DNA of 64,000 nucleotides from contig QIBA01000066.1 in assembly GCA_003225175.1 (NCBI GenBank), positions 62,001 to 126,000 on the forward strand, read 5' to 3'. The notes beneath the pieces were generated by a model that made no database searches, was not told the DNA's origin, and saw only the letters and a list, made by a program, of their open reading frames with translations. Positions 9,519 to 17,881 of this stretch are shown here, in pieces. Positions within the stretch are counted from its first letter, which is position 1; each line of letters starts with the position of its first letter. The stretch is from Acidobacteriota bacterium. Lineage in GTDB: Bacteria > Acidobacteriota > Terriglobia > Terriglobales > Acidobacteriaceae. A program made the position numbers and the translations under genes.

Positions 9519-10415
9519 CTAGCCCGCCTCGGCAAAATCCTTTAATTCGGGATAATGCTCCACCAGCGTTCCGGGAGCTTTCACCTTCTTTCCAGTGAGC
9601 ATGCCTTTGAGCTCCAGGGCGTTTACGGCCGCTTTGCCCTTGTAATGATTGTTGGTGATGGCGAAGGTCTTTTGCGCCTTTTCGCCGAGTCGCTCGATCT
9701 TTTGCTTCCAGGGCTTTAGCTGCTCAGGTGTGTAGAGGTAGTTATAGCGATCGTTGCGATTATCGGATTGGAACCATTCTTTGTAGTTCCGTCCATGTAG
9801 TCGGACGTAAGCGACAGGACCGGTGGAATATTCCGTAGCTGCCACACTCCGGCCGAGTCGCGGTTGATCGATGTTACAAAAGGCAACATTCTGCTCCGCA
9901 AACTGCGCGAGAATCTCTGGCTGATCCCAGGTTGCATGTCGCACCTCGACGACCAGCGGATACTCTCGAAACCTGTTGATCAACTTCTCCAGATAGTCGC
10001 GATTCTCATCCGTGTTCTTGAACGAAATCGGGAACTGAATAAGAAGCGCTCCGAGTCTTTTGTCCTGAGCAATCGAATTGAGTCCTTCTTTGGCATTCGA
10101 CTCATCTTCGTCGAGCGGATTGAGCGTCGCCGCCGAGGTGGACTGCAGCGATGCGCCTGGAGCATGAGTGAAACTACGAAATAACTTTGCTGTGAACTGA
10201 AAACCGGGATTTACTTCGGCAACGAGGTCACACCACTCTTTTCCCGTTTTTGCCCGAATGTGCCCGTAGAACGAAGTGTTGATCTCGCAGCAATCGAAGT
10301 ATTGGGCCAGAAACTGCAGAGGATGCTGCTTCTTCTTGAGCCCGGGCGGGTAAACGATCCCTTCCCAGTCTTTGTAGGAAAAACCCGCAGTTCCAACGAG
10401 AATGTGAGGAGGCAC
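9519..10415 (-). CDS. DUF72 (YecE) family protein
   Basis: About 298 residues from the GTG codon at 10415. The start of the DUF72 fold is clear just after it (ILVGTAGFSYKDWEG), with later family stretches: CEINTSFYG, LIQFPISFKNT, VVEVRHATW, YVRLHGRN and FAITNNHYKGKA. The fold is a TIM-like barrel; the biochemical function of DUF72 is not established. The frame stays open further upstream to an ATG at 10550, but those 45 residues (Arg/Pro/Cys-rich) do not look like the family, and no good ribosome site marks either start. It lies convergent to the response regulator. Confidence 0.85.
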   Translation of the reverse strand: MPPHILVGTAGFSYKDWEGIVYPPGLKKKQHPLQFLAQYFDCCEINTSFYGHIRAKTGKEWCDLVAEVNPGFQFTAKLFRSFTHAPGASLQSTSAATLNPLDEDESNAKEGLNSIAQDKRLGALLIQFPISFKNTDENRDYLEKLINRFREYPLVVEVRHATWDQPEILAQFAEQNVAFCNIDQPRLGRSVAATEYSTGPVAYVRLHGRNYKEWFQSDNRNDRYNYLYTPEQLKPWKQKIERLGEKAQKTFAITNNHYKGKAAVNALELKGMLTGKKVKAPGTLVEHYPELKDFAEAG

Positions 10416-10569
10416 ATCTAGCAGCTTATCGCGAAGCAATCTGCATCGCGGAGCGCCGGGTCGCGCCGCGCGGCCCAGCGAACAGCGTGGAATCACCAAG
10501 AAACGTTCCTCTGCACGTTGAAAAACGCCGGGCGCCAGGCACTTCGTCAACAGGAGATTTATGCCTTCT

Positions 10570-11658
10570 CTACCAAACTCCCTTGTCGCTGCCTGTGACT
10601 TTGTAGGCGACCGCTGCGGCTGAAGCCAGGTATGGAAGCAGACTCAAGCGAAAAGTCGCAGGGACGTCTCCTCTGGCGGCTGCCTGAGTCACCTGATATG
10701 TGTACAGCGCAGCGCCATGCGGGAGCACGGGGACACGCAGGAACCGGGCACGCGGCCGAACTTCGTTTCCGCCGAAGCGGGCCGCGGCCAATACAAACTC
10801 CGGCAATCCAAGCGGCGTACCGCGATATTGCTTGATGTGATCTGACACGACTGTCATGTATGTCGCTACTCCGGGCCAGATTCCGGCGGCCTCGGTGCTA
10901 CGCTTCAATTCATCAAAATTCAATTCACCTGAGTCGATAATCGCCGCCGAATTAACGATGTCACATACCCGGAAGTAAAAATGGCGATACATGCGTTGCA
11001 GAGTTGCCACAATGATTCGTTCTTCCGGAGCAGGAACATGATAGGTTTTGTCTTCGACAACCTTAAGCACACGGCGCGTTACAAATCGACGAGCTAATTC
11101 AATGTGCTCTCCCATCTGTCCGAGCCGTTGCACATGAATCTCGACCGACTCCTTTAGCCCGGGTACAGCAAAATTCCATTTATGGGCCAGCCGATCGCCC
11201 CAACTCCGCGGCTCAATATGCGCGTTGAATTTGCCAGTCATCACATCGCAGATCGCGCGTTCATCGGCGGTGCTATAAAGATCGAGATCATTGCCGAGGT
11301 CCGGATAGTGATCGAGTGACTTCATCACTGTAATCGGGCAGTTGGCGCTTTCCAGTTCTTCGCAAATGTCGCGCAGGTAGACGAGCGCGGTCGAAATGCG
11401 TTTGTGTTCCTTTTCCAACTCTTCAGTCGCCCACTGCGCGAGTACCGTATCGCCGTCGCGAGTGCTGCGATCGAGAACGGTGTTCAGGCCACGCACAAGA
11501 ACGTGATGCGAATCTGCCAGGGAGGTGAACTCGGATCGCTCGATGGGCGTGAGCGAGGCAATGAGAGAGACAGCCCTGCCTGCCTGTGTAGGGGTAAGAG
11601 TTAGAGAGAAGAGCGCATTCAGATATTCGGCTTCACGGTTCAGCTTGGACGCCATCAA
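10570..11658 (-). CDS. Nucleotidyltransferase-fold protein (NTP_transf_5 type)
   Basis: About 362 residues. A helical N-terminal third is followed by ITVMKSLDHYPDLGNDLDLY, matching the active-site strand-loop of uncharacterised nucleotidyltransferases (a Gly/Ser before a strand, then DxD). A WNFAVPGLKESVEIHV stretch supplies the third acidic position. Members of PF14907 occur in polysaccharide and peptide-modification clusters; their substrates are mostly unknown. Its C-terminus is helical and partly hydrophobic. It has no same-strand partner apart from the DUF72 gene downstream, separated by about 150 bp. Confidence 0.65.
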   Translation of the reverse strand: MMASKLNREAEYLNALFSLTLTPTQAGRAVSLIASLTPIERSEFTSLADSHHVLVRGLNTVLDRSTRDGDTVLAQWATEELEKEHKRISTALVYLRDICEELESANCPITVMKSLDHYPDLGNDLDLYSTADERAICDVMTGKFNAHIEPRSWGDRLAHKWNFAVPGLKESVEIHVQRLGQMGEHIELARRFVTRRVLKVVEDKTYHVPAPEERIIVATLQRMYRHFYFRVCDIVNSAAIIDSGELNFDELKRSTEAAGIWPGVATYMTVVSDHIKQYRGTPLGLPEFVLAAARFGGNEVRPRARFLRVPVLPHGAALYTYQVTQAAARGDVPATFRLSLLPYLASAAAVAYKVTGSDKGVW

Positions 11659-11731
11659 AAGGCAGACCTCGGGAGAGAGAAATGAATTCTTAATCTAGGA
11701 TGTGTGCTGCTGGATTGTGGTTGGACGCAGA

Positions 11732-11844
11732 AGCTTCTAAGCTCCTAAGCTGCTGAGCTCTGAGGGATTTTCCGCCTGCCGTCCGTATAATCGAATTTCT
11801 TTTCGATGCACATTCAAGCTCCGTGGCTTAGGAGCTTAGAAGCT
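11732..11844. repeat. Perfect 19-bp inverted repeat upstream of ubiD
   Basis: Left arm 11732-11750 (AGCTTCTAAGCTCCTAAGC) and right arm 11826-11844 are exact reverse complements separated by 75 bp. The right arm abuts the AGGAG ribosome site of the ubiD-like gene, so pairing could mask translation start. A TATAAT box at 11786-11791 lies between the arms; if that is the promoter, only the right arm is transcribed. AGCT-rich sub-repeats surround both arms. Confidence 0.7.
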
Positions 11845-11857
11845 CAGGAGCTTTCTT

Positions 11858-13420
11858 TTGTCATACCGAGATCTGCGCGATTGGGTGGTTGCGCTCGAAC
11901 GCGCGGGCGAACTGAAGCGCATTCGCACAGAAGTAGATCCAATTCTCGAAGTTACTGAAATTGCCGACCGCATATCGAAATCTCAAGTTCCCAGACCGGG
12001 CGGCGCCGCTTTGCTCTTCGAGAAGCTGAAGGGACATCCGGGCTCCAAGCTCCTGATCAATCAGTTTGGCTCCGAGAAGCGGATGAAGCTGGCGCTTGGC
12101 GTTGATTCTCTTGATGAGATCGCAGGACGAATCCGCGAGCTGCTGAACATGAAGTCCCCGGAAGGCTTCCTCGAAAAGCTGAAGATGCTTCCGATGCTGG
12201 CGGATATGGGTAAGTTGTTCCCCAAAGTGGTCTCGACGGGTGCCTGTAAGGAGGTCATCAAGAAAGGCAATTTCTCGTTGCTCGACTTTCCCATTTTGAA
12301 ATGCTGGCCTCAAGATGGCGGACGATTCATTACGCTGCCATGTGTGATCACGCGTGATCCCAGAACGGGAAAACGAAACATTGGCATGTATCGCATGCAG
12401 GTGTATGACGAGCGCACTACCGGCATGCACTGGCAGCGCCAGAAGGTGGCCGCAGAACATTATCGAGAGCGGCTGCGCATGGGTGCCGCTGCTGGCGCGC
12501 AAGACGGAGGCAGAGGCGCCGCTGTGGACATCATGGCTCGCTCATCTGGTGGCAGCATGCTGGCTGAAGGTGGTCGTCCGGCAGGGAAGATGGAAGTTGC
12601 CGTGGCAATTGGCACCGATCCAGCACTTACCTTCTCAGCAGTAGTTCCGGCGCCTCCCGATGTTGAGGAGTTCATCGTTGCCGGCTTTCTCCGGCAGGAA
12701 CCTGTCGAATTGGTGAAATGCGAGACCGTCGATCTGGAGGTCCCTGCCAACGCAGAAATTGTTCTTGAGGGATACGTGCTGCTCGACGAGCTTCGTCCCG
12801 AAGGTCCCTTTGGCGACCACACCGGCTTCTACACTCTGGAAGATGAGTATCCGGTTTTCCACGTCACCTGCATTACACATCGCAAAGACCCCATTTATGC
12901 GACAACCATCGTCGGCAAGCCTCCGATGGAAGACGCCTGGATGGGGAAAGCTATCGAGCGCATCTTCCTGCCGCTGATGAAGCTGACGTTGCCTGAGATC
13001 GTCGATGTCAATCTCCCGGTAGAAGGTGTGTTTCACAACCTGATGATCGTCTCCATTCGGAAGTCGTATCCAGGACAGGCGCGCAAGGTGATGCACGGAA
13101 TCTGGTCACTCGGGCAGGCGATGTTCACGAAATGCATCGTCGTGGTAGAGGAAGACGTGAATGTCCACGACATTGGCGAAGTAACCCTGAAGGCCCTGAA
13201 CAATATTGATCCCGAGCGTGACATCCAGTTCACGCTTGGACCCATCGATTCACTTGATCACGCTTCTCGGCTGGCAAACTACGGTTCCAAAATGGGAATT
13301 GACGCCACAAGAAAATGGTCGACCGAGGGCTTCTCGCGGCGCTGGCCTGACGAGATCACGATGGATCCTGCAATCAAAGCCATCGTGGACAAAAAGTGGA
13401 AGAGCCTGGGCATTGAATAA
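11858..13420 (+). CDS. ubiD: UbiD-family prenylated-FMN decarboxylase
   Basis: 520 residues, starting with TTG at 11858 preceded by AGGAG at 11846-11850, which decides the start. The N-terminal YRDLRDWVVALERAGEL, the central TRDPRTGKRNIGMYRMQV and the AEIVLEGYV plus GPFGDHTGFY stretch carry the Arg/Glu/Glu and metal-binding positions of UbiD enzymes. These reversibly decarboxylate aromatic or unsaturated acids using prenyl-FMN made by UbiX; no ubiX lies in the window. Between HWQRQKVAAEHY and VAVAIGTDPA there is an insert of roughly 35 residues, Gly/Ala/Arg-rich, absent from E. coli UbiD. The substrate could be a ubiquinone/menaquinone precursor or another aromatic acid; context does not decide. 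Confidence 0.88.
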   Translation: MSYRDLRDWVVALERAGELKRIRTEVDPILEVTEIADRISKSQVPRPGGAALLFEKLKGHPGSKLLINQFGSEKRMKLALGVDSLDEIAGRIRELLNMKSPEGFLEKLKMLPMLADMGKLFPKVVSTGACKEVIKKGNFSLLDFPILKCWPQDGGRFITLPCVITRDPRTGKRNIGMYRMQVYDERTTGMHWQRQKVAAEHYRERLRMGAAAGAQDGGRGAAVDIMARSSGGSMLAEGGRPAGKMEVAVAIGTDPALTFSAVVPAPPDVEEFIVAGFLRQEPVELVKCETVDLEVPANAEIVLEGYVLLDELRPEGPFGDHTGFYTLEDEYPVFHVTCITHRKDPIYATTIVGKPPMEDAWMGKAIERIFLPLMKLTLPEIVDVNLPVEGVFHNLMIVSIRKSYPGQARKVMHGIWSLGQAMFTKCIVVVEEDVNVHDIGEVTLKALNNIDPERDIQFTLGPIDSLDHASRLANYGSKMGIDATRKWSTEGFSRRWPDEITMDPAIKAIVDKKWKSLGIE

Positions 13421-13645
13421 CCGTCTCCAGGACTGCCGTGCGCCCCGCGCGGGTGTTTAGGCAAAGACGACGTGACCCGCTAGGAGGACTATGCCCCTGT
13501 GCACAAGCCTTTGTCATTTCCAAGGATTCTTGGATATCCCAGCGAAAACCGCAAAAGGGCGCGCGACGGTCCTAAAATTAGAGTTCAACTCTGACGATCT
13601 CGATTGCACTGATCGGCACTCGAATGTTACCGTCGCACGTTCCTG

Positions 13646-14545
13646 ATGCGCCAGAAATTCGAATATGTGGCGGTGTATCTCTTTGTCCGAGTGCTTGGAT
13701 CTCTACCGCGCCGCCTGTCGCGGGCTTTCGGGATCGGACTGGGCATGGCAGCATACATTGTCGTTGGACGATTACGAAGAGTGGGCATGCGTAATCTGGA
13801 GATTGCGTTTCCAGAAATGCCAAAGAACCGGCACAGCCAAATTATTCGCGAACTGTTCACTGGCTTTGGGCGGCATCTCGCTGAGTTCTGCATGTTTCCC
13901 CGCTACACCGCCGAAAATGCGCGCAGCGTTGCTCTCTATGATGGATTTGAAAACTACACTGCGGGGCGCGATGCCGGCCGCGGCGTCCTGCTTCTTACCG
14001 CCCACCTGGGAGCATGGGAGATTGGATCGTTCGTACACTCCATCTTTGGGAACCCCATCAAGATCGTGGTTCGCAGGCTGGACAATCCCAAAGTCGACGC
14101 GCTGGTCGAGCGTTACCGCACACTACATGGCAACCAGACCTTCGCTAAGGAAGACTTTGCCCGGGGACTGCTGGCTGCGATGAAGGCCGGAGAAACCGTT
14201 GGCATCCTAATGGATACGAACATGACGCCGCCACAAGGCGTATTCGTGAATTTCTTTGGTAAGCCTGCATGTACAGCCTCGGGAATGGCGAGGGTAGCTC
14301 TTCGCTCCGGCGCGGCTGTGGTCCCGGCATTTACTATCTGGGACAAGAACCTGAAGAAATATCGAGTTCGTTTTGATCCGACGTTGCAGTTAGTATCCAC
14401 TGGAGACGATGACGCCGATGCAATTACCAACACAGCTCTCTTTAATCGCGTGATTCAGAATTATGTGACCCGGTATCCTGAACAGTGGTTGTGGGTTCAC
14501 CGCCGGTGGAAAACTCGTCCTCCCGGAGAACCGCCGATCTATTGA
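13646..14545 (+). CDS. Lipid A biosynthesis acyltransferase (LpxL/HtrB family)
   Basis: 299 residues. The catalytic HX4E motif is seen as TAHLGAWE (His120, Glu125), with the family blocks [18 protein letters not shown] and [13 protein letters not shown]. Such enzymes add the late acyl chain to Kdo-lipid A (or precursors) on the inner leaflet of the inner membrane. It is followed after one base by lpxD and then the P-loop gene, so it sits in a lipid A operon. LpxL and LpxM cannot be distinguished by eye. Confidence 0.88.
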   Translation: MRQKFEYVAVYLFVRVLGSLPRRLSRAFGIGLGMAAYIVVGRLRRVGMRNLEIAFPEMPKNRHSQIIRELFTGFGRHLAEFCMFPRYTAENARSVALYDGFENYTAGRDAGRGVLLLTAHLGAWEIGSFVHSIFGNPIKIVVRRLDNPKVDALVERYRTLHGNQTFAKEDFARGLLAAMKAGETVGILMDTNMTPPQGVFVNFFGKPACTASGMARVALRSGAAVVPAFTIWDKNLKKYRVRFDPTLQLVSTGDDDADAITNTALFNRVIQNYVTRYPEQWLWVHRRWKTRPPGEPPIY

Positions 14546-14546
14546 A

Positions 14547-15557
14547 ATGAGCGCAAACGCCTCAACCCAATCAGCGCAGGAGATCGCCCGCCACTGCGGT
14601 GCGATTCTCAAAGGCAACGGAGCAACGCGCGTGCGCGGCATCGCCAGCATCCGATCGGCAAAAGAGGGCGATGTCGTGTTTGCAGCAGATGATTCCATGC
14701 TAAAAGAAGCCCTCGAATCACGAGCCTCGCTTGTCCTGACAGGGCAATTTGGCGCGAATGCGCAAAGCTCGAAGCCGCTTCTGATCTCTTCTGATCCAAA
14801 GCTAGCCTTCGCTCGTGTCGCGGCTCTGTTCTCACGCGCTGAAAGGCGGGTTGGCCATGACGAGAGCTCGCAAATTCATTTGTCAGCGAAAATTGGCGAA
14901 AAAACCTGGATTGGACCTGGGGTTGTGATTGAAGAAGGCGCCAGCATCGGAAACCACAGTTCCATTGAAGCTAATTCTGTCATTGGCAGCAATGTAATTG
15001 TGGGCGAAGAGTGCCAGATTCGCCCTAACGTGACGATCTATCCGGGAACGACACTGGGGAATCGAGTGGTGGTGCAGGCGGGAAGTGTACTCGGGTCCAC
15101 TGGCTTCGGATATACCCGCGATGATGCCGGACATTATCAACTCTTTCCCCAAGTGGGACGTCTCATAATCGAAGATGACGTTGACATCGGGGCTAATTGC
15201 ACCGTAGATCGTGGAGCACTCGATGCCACCGTCATTCGACGTGGTACGAAGCTCGATAATATGGTGCATGTCGGTCACAATGTCGAAATCGGCGAGGATG
15301 TTGTCGTGGCCGCGCAGACTGGAATCTCCGGTAGCTCACGCATTGGGGCGGGCGCAATCGTTGGAGGCCAGGTCGGGATCGCCGATCACGTGGAAATCGA
15401 AGCCGGAGTCATTCTCGGCGCCCAGAGCGGAATTCCAAGTAACAAAGTCATTCGAGGGAAAGGCGTCGTCTTTTGGGGAACCCCTGCTCGTCCAATCAAA
15501 GACTATCTCAAAGAACTGGCCACTCTTTCGCGGCTAACTCGAAAAAAGGAAGAGTAG
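14547..15557 (+). CDS. lpxD: UDP-3-O-acylglucosamine N-acyltransferase LpxD
   Basis: 336 residues. A uridine-binding N-terminal domain (about 1-105) is followed by a long left-handed beta-helix of hexapeptide repeats ([17 protein letters not shown] and so on) and a helical tail ([13 protein letters not shown]). The catalytic His lies in [11 protein letters not shown]. LpxD transfers 3-hydroxyacyl from ACP to the 2-amino group of UDP-3-O-acyl-glucosamine, the third step of lipid A synthesis. It follows the lpxL-type gene by one base. A late acyltransferase next to an early enzyme is an atypical pairing compared with the proteobacterial lpxD-fabZ-lpxA-lpxB order. Confidence 0.93.
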   Translation: MSANASTQSAQEIARHCGAILKGNGATRVRGIASIRSAKEGDVVFAADDSMLKEALESRASLVLTGQFGANAQSSKPLLISSDPKLAFARVAALFSRAERRVGHDESSQIHLSAKIGEKTWIGPGVVIEEGASIGNHSSIEANSVIGSNVIVGEECQIRPNVTIYPGTTLGNRVVVQAGSVLGSTGFGYTRDDAGHYQLFPQVGRLIIEDDVDIGANCTVDRGALDATVIRRGTKLDNMVHVGHNVEIGEDVVVAAQTGISGSSRIGAGAIVGGQVGIADHVEIEAGVILGAQSGIPSNKVIRGKGVVFWGTPARPIKDYLKELATLSRLTRKKEE

Positions 15558-15566
15558 CCTGCCGTT

Positions 15567-16142
15567 ATGGCACTGATCGTGGTCGGCGGCCAAACGAAGA
15601 ACATCGGCAAGACCACTCTCATCTGTAACATCATCGTCGCACTGCCCCGAGTCAAATGGACGGCTGTAAAGATTACAAATCATCTGCATGCACCGCGACA
15701 TTGCGAAATATTTAAAGAGAGCGGTGGATGGACGATTTGGAATCAAAATCCCACGAAGGATGAAAGCGACACCGCCAAATTCCTGCGATCGGGAGCAGAT
15801 CGCGCACTTCTGGTTCAAAGTGAAGATTCTTCTTTGAAGGAAGCTTGCGCTTTTCTACAGGCAGAGCTCGCATCGGCTGCCGCCGTAATAGTTGAGTCCG
15901 CCTCAGCAATGGAGTTTCTTGATCCCACAGTATTGCTGCTGCTTCTCGATGCTGCGCAGTTTGACTTCAAGCAATCGGTAAAGCGGCAGCTCGAACGCGC
16001 GGACGCGTTCATAATTCGCAGCTCTGACTTCAAAGCTAGTGAGTGGGTTAAACGGAACAAGCCGGTATTTGCTGCATCTTCCAATCGGCTCGATCCTGCT
16101 CTTGTGTCGATGTTGGAAGCTAAGCTCGCGCGACCTGTTTAG
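15567..16142 (+). CDS. Small P-loop NTPase, MobB-like, in lipid A operon
   Basis: 191 residues. A Walker A motif, GGQTKNIGKTTL, is at residues 7-18, followed by WTAVKITNHLH and a possible switch region (ESASAMEFLDP). The layout resembles MobB/CobQ-like P-loop proteins, but it is not a confident MobB: no molybdenum-cofactor genes are nearby. It starts 9 bp after lpxD and is probably co-transcribed with it. Its last four bases overlap the convergent DehI-like gene. Function unknown; a nucleotide-dependent role in envelope synthesis is only a guess from position. Confidence 0.7.
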   Translation: MALIVVGGQTKNIGKTTLICNIIVALPRVKWTAVKITNHLHAPRHCEIFKESGGWTIWNQNPTKDESDTAKFLRSGADRALLVQSEDSSLKEACAFLQAELASAAAVIVESASAMEFLDPTVLLLLLDAAQFDFKQSVKRQLERADAFIIRSSDFKASEWVKRNKPVFAASSNRLDPALVSMLEAKLARPV

Positions 16143-17107
16143 GCGGCTCGTTCCGGATGATCGGGATATTGTCCTGGCATGTGCTCAGGTGCGCGCAATG
16201 GGGCTTTGACCCTATTGCCCCCTTCGAGCGCGATCTTGGCGAACGCCACATTCAACAAGAGCCCTGACAGAACATCGAGAAATTCCTCCGTTATGTGAAT
16301 GCCGGCGCTGATCTCGTCTTCTGTGAGCCCCGCTTCTTGCATCGGTTCCACGCTGAGTTGCGGACCGTTGGGAAGGTCACTCGCAAGTGCGAGAGCAGAC
16401 TCCCGGAGCGCGTGACGATTCTCTCCGTAAAGAGGAGAGGAGGCAAGAGGCTTGAACGCATTCCAGTACATGGTCAGGAAATCTGGCCAGCGTGCCAAAG
16501 CCTGGTAGTCGGTATTGATAAAGCTCACGCCAAGCGTCCGCTTGATGTCTTCGTAAATCTTGCGCATTGGCGCAGGGGCACTCTCTTCCGTGATCTGCAC
16601 GGGCTTTTGCGAGATTACCGGATGGTCAGCGCCAGTTTCGGCGCGTCGGGGATGCGGCGGTCCATCCTCAAACGCGTGTAGTTGCATTGCTGTGATCAAC
16701 AGCAGGAGAGGATTGTTGTAGTGGAATAGCTCCACCACATCCGTGAGTTCGTGTTGGGCTCCGGTTGAAAAATGAATATCTCGGATGCAGCTGCAGAGGT
16801 CGGGAACCAGAAAATAATTATGAGTACGAGTGTAGGCTTCGGCTCTCAATCGATCGCCGTTTTGAAAAAATTCCCGAGTCTCTACCGCTGGCTGCATCGC
16901 CTTCCACATGGAATCTAGGAACTTGGGATACGCAGCGTACGCCTGAAAAATGAGATTTACGTGCGGAACTCCGAGCGCAGCCTTGATTTCCTGAAAGATT
17001 TCCAGGGTTCGCCCAGATGCGTCGGCTTCACGCACGAGTGGCAGCCGGCGTTTGCGACTCAGAGGCATGTCCATATCTGATGACGCATCCTGGCGCACAG
17101 ATGTCAT
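16139..17107 (-). CDS. DehI-like halocarboxylic acid dehalogenase family protein
   Basis: 322 residues, all-helical, with an internal duplication: the pattern around IKAALGVPHVNLIFQAYAAY (residues about 42-61) recurs as IKRTLGVSFINTDYQALARW (about 187-206), and MWKAMQP recurs as YWNAFKP. This two-repeat layout is typical of DehI-family (PF10778) proteins, which in Pseudomonas dehalogenate 2-haloacids through an Asp-activated water. Many family members in soil bacteria are uncharacterised, so activity is not implied. It is alone on the minus strand and overlaps the P-loop gene tail-to-tail by 4 bp. Confidence 0.7.
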   Translation of the reverse strand: MTSVRQDASSDMDMPLSRKRRLPLVREADASGRTLEIFQEIKAALGVPHVNLIFQAYAAYPKFLDSMWKAMQPAVETREFFQNGDRLRAEAYTRTHNYFLVPDLCSCIRDIHFSTGAQHELTDVVELFHYNNPLLLLITAMQLHAFEDGPPHPRRAETGADHPVISQKPVQITEESAPAPMRKIYEDIKRTLGVSFINTDYQALARWPDFLTMYWNAFKPLASSPLYGENRHALRESALALASDLPNGPQLSVEPMQEAGLTEDEISAGIHITEEFLDVLSGLLLNVAFAKIALEGGNRVKAPLRAPEHMPGQYPDHPERAA

Positions 17108-17203
17108 CAGCGAAATTCGCCATGCGGATTGCAGCTACTCTGACGAAGTCGCAAGCTGAAGCTGATGTCTTTCCCTAAACCTGCCCCATCTAGGACAGTG
17201 TTC

Positions 17204-17860
17204 TTAATCCTCTCGCCCCAGTAAATGTCCCAGCTTCTCTTTTTTTGTTTTGAGGTATGCCGCGGAGCGTTCTCCGACGAGGGGCTCACAAGGAACACGC
17301 TCGACTACTTGGATTCCAGCGGACTCGAGTGCTGCGACCTTCTGAGGGTTGTTGGAGATCAGACGTACCTCATCGACTCCCATCACGTGCAAGACAGCCG
17401 CTGGTAAATCGAATTCTCGGTGATCCGCTTTGAATCCGAGCTTCTCGTTGGCTTCTACTGTGTCGAGTCCCTGATCCTGGAGTTCGTAGGCTTGTAGCTT
17501 GGCAATTAGGCCGATGCCACGCCCTTCTTTCTGCTCGTAAAGGAGAATCCCAGCCCCAGCATTGGCAATGAGCTGCAGCGCCAGCTCAAGTTGTTGGCGA
17601 CAATCGCAGCGAAGCGAGTGAAACACATCACCTGTGAGGCATTGAGAGTGGATTCGAACTAGCGGAGCCTCTGAATAGATATCACCCATAACCAAGACAA
17701 CTGCTGCCTCTGGGCGCCCCGTCTCAGGATCGCGTCGAGTGCCTTCAAAGCCGAGTATCCGGAAGTGGCCGAATTTCGTGGGGAAATCGGCTTCGGCGCG
17801 CTTTTTGGCTTCAAGTTTAATGTGGTTGCTCCTAATTGTTCTTAAATTATATCCAGCCAT
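17204..17860 (-). CDS. ribA: GTP cyclohydrolase II (RibA)
   Basis: 218 residues. The zinc ligands Cys74, Cys85 and Cys87 appear in HSQCLTG...RCDC. The catalytic region GAGILLYEQKEGRGIGL and the GTP-binding stretch VRLISNNPQKV are present. It converts GTP to 2,5-diamino-6-ribosylamino-pyrimidinone phosphate, formate and PPi, the first step of riboflavin synthesis. It is a stand-alone RibA, not fused to RibB. It is transcribed away from the LytS-like kinase, with only 21 bp between the two starts. No FMN riboswitch is seen in that short gap. Confidence 0.93.
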   Translation of the reverse strand: MAGYNLRTIRSNHIKLEAKKRAEADFPTKFGHFRILGFEGTRRDPETGRPEAAVVLVMGDIYSEAPLVRIHSQCLTGDVFHSLRCDCRQQLELALQLIANAGAGILLYEQKEGRGIGLIAKLQAYELQDQGLDTVEANEKLGFKADHREFDLPAAVLHVMGVDEVRLISNNPQKVAALESAGIQVVERVPCEPLVGERSAAYLKTKKEKLGHLLGRED

Positions 17861-17881
17861 TCCTGCTAGGCTTACAACTGC

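Noticed and set aside
11861-12502. 213-codon minus-strand frame
   Set aside because: Antisense to the UbiD-like gene; no family features.
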